Shown here: in pieces, positions 27,683 to 33,488 of the stretch
How the letters are laid out: the number at the start of each line of letters is the position of its first letter
Numbering within the stretch: the stretch's first letter is position 1
Assembly (NCBI GenBank): GCA_018065935.1
Contig: JAGHSJ010000338.1
Coordinates: 1 to 33,488, forward strand
Reading direction: 5' to 3'
DNA length: 33,488 nt
DNA from: Candidatus Kurthia equi
Lineage (GTDB): Bacteria > Bacillota > Bacilli > Bacillales_A > Planococcaceae
The notes under the pieces: model-generated
Told to the model about the DNA's origin: nothing
Database searches by the model: none
The model's input: the letters and a program-made list of their open reading frames with translations, nothing else
Made by a program: the position numbers and the translations under genes

Positions 27683-29083
27683 CTAAACTGGCACCACTTC
27701 AAGGATTTTATTCGCTACTTGCTTACCATTTTCGATACAAAGCCCAATTCCTACACCGTAGTAAGAGCTACCTGCTAAATAAAGATTTGGATATTGTTGT
27801 TCCATTACGGTTTCTAACTGCTCAATCGCTTGTTTATGCTGTAAATTATAAATGGGCATTAAATCAAACCATTTTTCAATATCTACAAATAATGGCTGTT
27901 GTTCAATATTCAAGCTTTTCTTCACGTCATTACGTGCAACTTCTACTAATTCTTCATCGCTCATTTGGCGAAACTCTTCAAAGCGTGGATTGTTCTTTTT
28001 ATAGAACATACGAATAAGTAGCTGATTATTTTTGGATGTATGCTGCCATTTTTTACTCGTCCATGTGCACGCATTACAATCCACATTATTTCCTTTCGAC
28101 ACGATAAATCCCGTGCCATCTGCTGGTAATGTCTCATTCGGTAAGTCATATGCCAAGTACACCGTAATAATAGAGCCTGTTTGTAATGCATCAAAGCTAG
28201 GGTTCAATGCTTCATTACTTAGCATCTGCTGTGCTGCACGATGCGGTGTCGTTAAGACAACATAGTCTGCTACTACTTTTTCACCTGAGTCCAGTTGAAG
28301 CATATATTGGCTATCCTGTTTTTTTAATTTTGTAACTGAAACTCCTTTTAAAATAGTTGCTTGGTGTAATCTTTCTTCCATACGATCAAACAATTCAGCT
28401 AAACCATTTTCAAAAGAGATGAATTTTTTCGTTGCATTTTTTTGGAAGCTTTCTTTATTTGCTTCGAAGCCTTTCATTAAGCTACCGAACTCTTTTTTAT
28501 ATTGTAATAAATAAGGTAATGTCGCACCAATTGTTAATTTATTCAAATCACCTGAATACACACCTGATAATACGGGGGCAATTTGCTTTTCAACAATTTC
28601 ACTTCCCAAATAATACGTAAGGAATTCTCCAACAGAGCTTTCATTTGTAAAAGGAATATCCGTAATTGTTAAATCCTTTTCAACTGCTCTCTTTCCTTCT
28701 TCAGAAAGTAATGTACTAGTAGCTAAAGATTCTTTATTCATAGGAATCCCAAATACACTTTCTACTGGAATGGCGTGTAATTCATTATCTCTCAAAATAT
28801 AAGAAACGCCAGTTCCGTTATAAACAACGCGATCAGTTAAATCTAATTCTTCAATTAATGGTTTTACACTTGTATGCCTAGCAACGATGGAGTCTGCACC
28901 TACCTCCATAATGAAGCCCTCTTTTTCTCTTGTAACCATTTTACCTCCTAACTTTTCTCCTTTTTCAACTAAAGTTAAATCTATATCGAGACCTTGCTGC
29001 TGTGCTTGTCGTTGAAGATAATGCATAGTACTCATTCCTGTGATTCCGCCACCAATTACTACTACTCTTTTCAACGTATTCAA
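27683..29083 (-). CDS. hemY: Protoporphyrinogen/coproporphyrinogen oxidase (HemY-like)
   Basis: N-terminal FAD dinucleotide motif VVVIGGGITGMSTMHYL; GEKLGGKMVTREKEGFIMEVGADSIVA; C-terminal LYLAGSSYYGVGIGLCIENGKQVA. Confidence 0.92.
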   Translation of the reverse strand: MNTLKRVVVIGGGITGMSTMHYLQRQAQQQGLDIDLTLVEKGEKLGGKMVTREKEGFIMEVGADSIVARHTSVKPLIEELDLTDRVVYNGTGVSYILRDNELHAIPVESVFGIPMNKESLATSTLLSEEGKRAVEKDLTITDIPFTNESSVGEFLTYYLGSEIVEKQIAPVLSGVYSGDLNKLTIGATLPYLLQYKKEFGSLMKGFEANKESFQKNATKKFISFENGLAELFDRMEERLHQATILKGVSVTKLKKQDSQYMLQLDSGEKVVADYVVLTTPHRAAQQMLSNEALNPSFDALQTGSIITVYLAYDLPNETLPADGTGFIVSKGNNVDCNACTWTSKKWQHTSKNNQLLIRMFYKKNNPRFEEFRQMSDEELVEVARNDVKKSLNIEQQPLFVDIEKWFDLMPIYNLQHKQAIEQLETVMEQQYPNLYLAGSSYYGVGIGLCIENGKQVANKILEVVPV

Positions 29084-29162
29084 CTCCGTTCATATTCTAT
29101 TACTATCCTATTAATTATAATCTATAGTTTCCAAACTTCCCCATGATTTATGTCACAATCTG

Positions 29163-29190
29163 TTGAACACACTTAACTAAACGATATAAA
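29163..29190 (+). promoter_or_regulatory. Candidate sigma-A promoter of the Na+/H+ antiporter gene
   Basis: TTGAAC - 16 nt - TATAAA, about 80 bp upstream of the start codon. Confidence 0.45.
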
Positions 29191-29267
29191 GAACAAGCTT
29201 ATTATTTAGCGTTTATGCCAATATATTGTACTCTAAGTTTAGACAACTTTTTATAAGGAGACTTGCT

Positions 29268-31292
29268 ATGGATTTATTGATGATTATATTATTCTTATTA
29301 GTTGCTCTACTTGCTTCAAATATAATTGGGCATTACATCCCATTTATCCCCACTGCTTTAATTCAAATTGCACTGGGAATTATTTTGGCCCTCTTCATTC
29401 CAAGTTTAGAATTAACACTTGAGACAGAATGGTTCTTATTATTATTTGTAGCACCTCTATTGTATAACGATGGACGCAACTTCCCAAGAGAAGACCTTTG
29501 GAACATGCGCATGCCTATACTTGGAAATGCCATTGTTCTCGTATTAATTACTACCGTTGGTGGAGGTTACTTTATCCATTGGATGATACCTTCTATACCA
29601 CTAGCTGCTGCATTTGCTTTAGCGGCAATCTTATCTCCAACAGATCCAGTGGCAGTTAACGGAATTGCCAAACGTATCCACATTCCCGAAAAGATTTTAA
29701 GTGTTGTTCGTGGCGAATCACTTATTAATGACGCATCCGGTTTAGTCGCATTTAAATATGCCGTAGCCGCAGCCGTATCAGGCTATTTTTCTATTAGAGA
29801 AGCATTTGTGAATTTCTCTTATACTTTTTTTGTAGGAGCCTTAGTGGGCCTTATTTTAGGATTTATCCTTATTGAAATTCGTTTCTTTGTTAGAAGGGCT
29901 GGTGTCCGTGATGCTGTTTTTCATTCCCTCTATCAAATCTTATTACCATTTATAATTTATTTAGTAGCAGAGCATCTTTTTCATGCTTCAGGTGTTATTG
30001 CCGTAGTTATCGGTGGGATTGTACAGGCACTTTATAAAGACCACACAGAAACAATTCTTGCTGAGGAACAAGTATTAACTGAAAATGTTTGGGCGATTAT
30101 CCTATTTGTCCTAAACGGCATTGTCTTTTTATTACTTGGACTTAATATACCCGATTCAATGGAGAGATCTTTAGAAGATTCAAATAGCAATAACTGGATT
30201 ATTATTAGCTATGCCATTGCAATTGGCATTATTATTTTATTAATCCGCTTTGTTTGGTCACATCTATTCTCTTATTGGCGCTATACACGTGAATTAGAGG
30301 AAAAACCTGAATTAAAAATGAGTTTAATTAGTAGTCTAGTAGGCGTACGTGGGGCTGTTACGATGGCTGGTATCCTATCTTTACCTATCTTTTTAGATAA
30401 CGGAGACCCCTTCCCAGAACGCTCACTCATCTTATTTTTAGCATCTGGCGTTATTCTTTTCACGTTAATTATTGCCACTATTTTCTTGCCACTATTAACG
30501 GATAATGAAGAGCGTATTGAACTAAAAGATGGTCAATTAACTTTCCACGAAGCGAAGAGTGAAGTCGTTGTTCGAACCGTTCAAAGAGTCCGTTCATTAG
30601 TAACAGATGAAAATCGCTTAGTTGCCTATGAATTGATTGAAAATCTGCAAACAATGTTTAGGCAAACACAGCTCGAAGCCAATGCAGATGACTCATCAAA
30701 ACCAAAGTATGCAGCGAAAATCGCCAAAATACGCCTAGATGCATTAGGAGTTGAAAAGAAATTCATCGATCAAATGTACTGGGATAAAAATTTAGACGAA
30801 GCCATGTATACCTCTCTTCAAAATAGTTTAAAAGATCGTGAAGAATTACTCTATACAAACGTTCGCAAACGAATGTTTTTCACATTACGTCGAATTTTGC
30901 GCGAAGCTTCATTGGCTCGTCGCCATTATCGTAATGAGAAAGAAAGTTACTTATCTTATATTCTTATGCGACAAGATGTCCGAAAGAAATCATATGCAGC
31001 TGCAATGGATTATTTAAAAGAAAAACGCAAAATCTCTAAATTTCCTGAGTTGTACACGATTGTTTTATTTGAATATGATAAAGCTTATGAACGTTTACGC
31101 AAACAACCTACGCTTGATTTAGTCCGAGAAGAAGAAATTCGAGAAGAACTAAATTTAATCATTTTAGAAACACAGCGTGAAGAAATCCATAAGTTATATG
31201 AGAAAGGAAAAATCTCTCGTGACCAAGAAAAAGATTTACGTCGCCTCGTTAACTATATGGAAAACATCACACTTTATGAACATATTGAATAA
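29268..31292 (+). CDS. CPA1-family Na+/H+ antiporter
   Basis: Multiple TM helices; AAILSPTDPVAVNGIAKRIHIPEKILSVVRGESLINDASGLVAFKYAV is diagnostic; GVRGAVTMAGILSLP; long cytoplasmic C-terminus. ATG 29268 after AAGGAG. Confidence 0.94.
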   Translation: MDLLMIILFLLVALLASNIIGHYIPFIPTALIQIALGIILALFIPSLELTLETEWFLLLFVAPLLYNDGRNFPREDLWNMRMPILGNAIVLVLITTVGGGYFIHWMIPSIPLAAAFALAAILSPTDPVAVNGIAKRIHIPEKILSVVRGESLINDASGLVAFKYAVAAAVSGYFSIREAFVNFSYTFFVGALVGLILGFILIEIRFFVRRAGVRDAVFHSLYQILLPFIIYLVAEHLFHASGVIAVVIGGIVQALYKDHTETILAEEQVLTENVWAIILFVLNGIVFLLLGLNIPDSMERSLEDSNSNNWIIISYAIAIGIIILLIRFVWSHLFSYWRYTRELEEKPELKMSLISSLVGVRGAVTMAGILSLPIFLDNGDPFPERSLILFLASGVILFTLIIATIFLPLLTDNEERIELKDGQLTFHEAKSEVVVRTVQRVRSLVTDENRLVAYELIENLQTMFRQTQLEANADDSSKPKYAAKIAKIRLDALGVEKKFIDQMYWDKNLDEAMYTSLQNSLKDREELLYTNVRKRMFFTLRRILREASLARRHYRNEKESYLSYILMRQDVRKKSYAAAMDYLKEKRKISKFPELYTIVLFEYDKAYERLRKQPTLDLVREEEIREELNLIILETQREEIHKLYEKGKISRDQEKDLRRLVNYMENITLYEHIE

Positions 31293-31370
31293 ACTAAACT
31301 GAATCCACTATCGTATAGAATTTGGTCAGACAGAGCTAAACACATCTTTCTACCTCTTTAATTCAAAACA

Positions 31371-31409
31371 AAAGGCAAAACTCGCATGTAAAGCGAGTTT
31401 TGCCTTTCT
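31371..31409. terminator. Bidirectional terminator between the antiporter and acyltransferase genes
   Basis: AAAGGCAAAACTCGCATGTAAAGCGAGTTTTGCCTTT: 15 bp perfect stem between convergent genes. Confidence 0.92.
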
Positions 31410-31478
31410 TATTCTCCATAAAATGTTTTTATACTTCTGAACAGTTAATGGAGTAGAAGCTTCATATATGCCCATTTT

Positions 31479-33407
31479 TTATTTTTGATGTTTAGCCATT
31501 TCTATTGCAACTAAGCTTGCAAAGTATTGTCCACCGTCCACATTTGGATGGATTTTATCATCATAAAATAACTCTTTCTTTCCTGATGTTGCATGATACC
31601 AATCAATTTCATGTACATTTTTATGTGTAGCTGTTGCATTTTTTACTGTTTCATTTACGCTATCCTGCCAGCTTCTAGGTACACGTACATTCATTAAATA
31701 AATTTGACGCTTCGTTCCTAAAATTGAGTAGATTTCCTGCCATTGTTTTTCTTTGAACAGTCCATTTGAGCCTAAATCAATTAAAACAATATCAGCGATT
31801 TTATCATCCTCATTTAATTCTTTTAATTTTTCAATGGCGGTATGAACTTGTTCTCCCACCTCAGCATGGATATCAATACGTGGAATAAATTCAGTTAATG
31901 GACTTGAGGCACTTAGTAATACTGAATCCCCTATTGCTGTAACTTCTTTACTCGATAAAATAATTTTGGCATTTGCCACATCACTTTTAAATTTCGCACG
32001 TTCTTGACTTACTTTATCTGCAGCAGCTTTTTTCGCTGCTTTTTCTGCTGCGATTTTTTCAGCCTGAGCAATTTTCAAGGCTTTTTCTTCTGCTTTTTTC
32101 TTTTGTGCTTCTGTTTGTTCTTTTTTATTTTTTTCATCTTCCTGTTGCAAATGTTTTTGCAACGCATTCGTATGAGATGCTTCAGGAACTGGTTGATAAA
32201 TCATTCCAGTGACGAAAATAATTAAAATACAGGTAATGCTAATAGAAGCGACACGTCCAACAATGGTTTGTTCTTTCCACTTCCAAGACCATGTTTTATT
32301 TCTAATTGCAGCTAGCCAGTTTCGCCACTCACCTTTACGAATTGGATCCTCAATATATTTCCAAGAAAGTAACGATAAAATAAATGTCAACGCTAACGCC
32401 AGCAGAATTTTAGTCGTGCTAATCGTTTCCGTTTTCACCGCAATTCCTAATAAAACAATAATTGGGAAATGCCAAATATAGATTCCGTATGAACGCGTAC
32501 CAATCCATAATAAAGGCTTAAAGCTAAAGAGCTTACCTATTGAACTCGCTGGATGCACGATAACCGCAATTAATACGGCTGTCACTGCAGAAGCTAAGTA
32601 CATGCCTCCGTAGTATAAGAAGCTTCCATCTTCTTGAATAACGACCATCATTAGTAGCAATGCCAATAAGCTCACGACACCTGCAATATTTAATGTACGC
32701 TTTAAATCATTCGTTACATTGGCAGATAATTTTGCGCTCGGCCAAACAATAGCTAATGCCGCACCTAATAGTATGGAAAAAGCACGTGTGTCTGTACCAA
32801 AATAAACACGGCTTGGGTCTTCATCCGGTGTAAACATGAACGCCATAGCCTCTGTTGAAACAAATGAAAGCAACAAGATTAATACGGCTAATTTTCCTTT
32901 AGAAGGAATGAATTTTAAAGCAATGAGCATTAAAATCGGCCAAATAATATAAAACTGTTCTTCTACTGCTAACGACCACATATGCTGTAAAGGCGACGGT
33001 GGTGCAAACTTTGTAAAATAAGAGTGTTCTTGGAATACATAATACCAATTACTTATGTATGTGAATGCAGCTAAAATTTCTCCGCGTAATCCAACTAAGA
33101 ATGAGCGTTGAAATAATGTAATCCATGTTCCAATAACAATAAGCATCACGGTTAAAGCTGGTAGTAATCTTCTAAATCGCTTAATCCAGAAAGCTTTAAA
33201 ATCAATTTTCCCAGTTTTCTCGTATTCATTCACAAGTAAATCTGTGATTAAGTACCCTGATAATACAAAAAACACGGTTACTCCTAAAAATCCACCATCA
33301 ATCCACTTGATATGAAGATGATATAGAATAACAGCAAGGACTGAGATTGCCCGTAAGCCATCTAAACCGCTTATGTATCTACGTTTACTTTTATTTAATC
33401 GCGGCAT
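31479..33407 (-). CDS. OatA-like acyltransferase-3 membrane protein with C-terminal SGNH domain
   Basis: Acyltransferase-3 motifs (RYISGLDGLRAISVLAVILYHL, FFVLSGYLITDLL, FWIKRFRRLLPAL, HMWSLAVEEQFYIIWP); SGNH motifs (AIGDSVLLS, DKIHPNVDGGQYFA). Confidence 0.93.
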   Translation of the reverse strand: MPRLNKSKRRYISGLDGLRAISVLAVILYHLHIKWIDGGFLGVTVFFVLSGYLITDLLVNEYEKTGKIDFKAFWIKRFRRLLPALTVMLIVIGTWITLFQRSFLVGLRGEILAAFTYISNWYYVFQEHSYFTKFAPPSPLQHMWSLAVEEQFYIIWPILMLIALKFIPSKGKLAVLILLLSFVSTEAMAFMFTPDEDPSRVYFGTDTRAFSILLGAALAIVWPSAKLSANVTNDLKRTLNIAGVVSLLALLLMMVVIQEDGSFLYYGGMYLASAVTAVLIAVIVHPASSIGKLFSFKPLLWIGTRSYGIYIWHFPIIVLLGIAVKTETISTTKILLALALTFILSLLSWKYIEDPIRKGEWRNWLAAIRNKTWSWKWKEQTIVGRVASISITCILIIFVTGMIYQPVPEASHTNALQKHLQQEDEKNKKEQTEAQKKKAEEKALKIAQAEKIAAEKAAKKAAADKVSQERAKFKSDVANAKIILSSKEVTAIGDSVLLSASSPLTEFIPRIDIHAEVGEQVHTAIEKLKELNEDDKIADIVLIDLGSNGLFKEKQWQEIYSILGTKRQIYLMNVRVPRSWQDSVNETVKNATATHKNVHEIDWYHATSGKKELFYDDKIHPNVDGGQYFASLVAIEMAKHQK

Positions 33408-33488
33408 TCTTATACCTCCTATTGCTTTTAAAAACTATCTATTTAACTTAGACGAAATAATCATTCATAAGTTTTAAATTAAATCCTA

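Noticed and set aside
27274-28017. 247-aa + strand ORF opposite the sortase and hemY genes
   Set aside because: Antisense to two well-supported genes, with no recognisable domain and unlikely amino-acid composition.
32004-32225. 73-aa Phe/Cys-rich + strand ORF
   Set aside because: Antisense to the Lys/Ala/Glu linker of the acyltransferase; low-complexity artefact.
1-33488. CRISPR arrays, tRNA/rRNA genes, toxin-antitoxin or defence cassettes
   Set aside because: No regularly spaced direct repeats, no tRNA/rRNA-like sequence and no defence-type protein motifs seen; the only mobility gene is the integrase at the left edge.

Overview
This 33.5 kb window looks like a low-GC Firmicutes chromosome segment, most like a Lysinibacillus-type Bacillaceae (inferred from gene order and protein style; no search was run). 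Left to right it carries: a tyrosine recombinase next to the 3' end of guaA; guaA with a guanine-type purine riboswitch; a transglutaminase/DUF58/MoxR operon; a NosL-NosD-NosL-NosY-NosF copper-maturation-type operon with no nosZ in the window; nadE-pncB; a phosphoribosyltransferase; ogt-adaA; a FetAB-like ABC exporter; proline dehydrogenase; a DesR-like regulator and fatty acid desaturase with no desK between them; a nested inverted repeat; metH and a YitJ-type methyltransferase/MTHFR under an S-box (SAM-I) riboswitch; a sortase; a HemY-like protoporphyrinogen oxidase; a CPA1 Na+/H+ antiporter; and an OatA-like acyltransferase. No rRNA, tRNA, CRISPR array or complete transposon was seen. The points most worth following up are the nosZ-less Nos-type operon with two NosL proteins, the guaA-adjacent integrase (the rest of any island would lie off the left edge), the guanine riboswitch on guaA, the nested repeat upstream of des, the desK-less des/desR arrangement with a palindromic putative operator, and an unexplained structured intergenic element between nosF and moxR.
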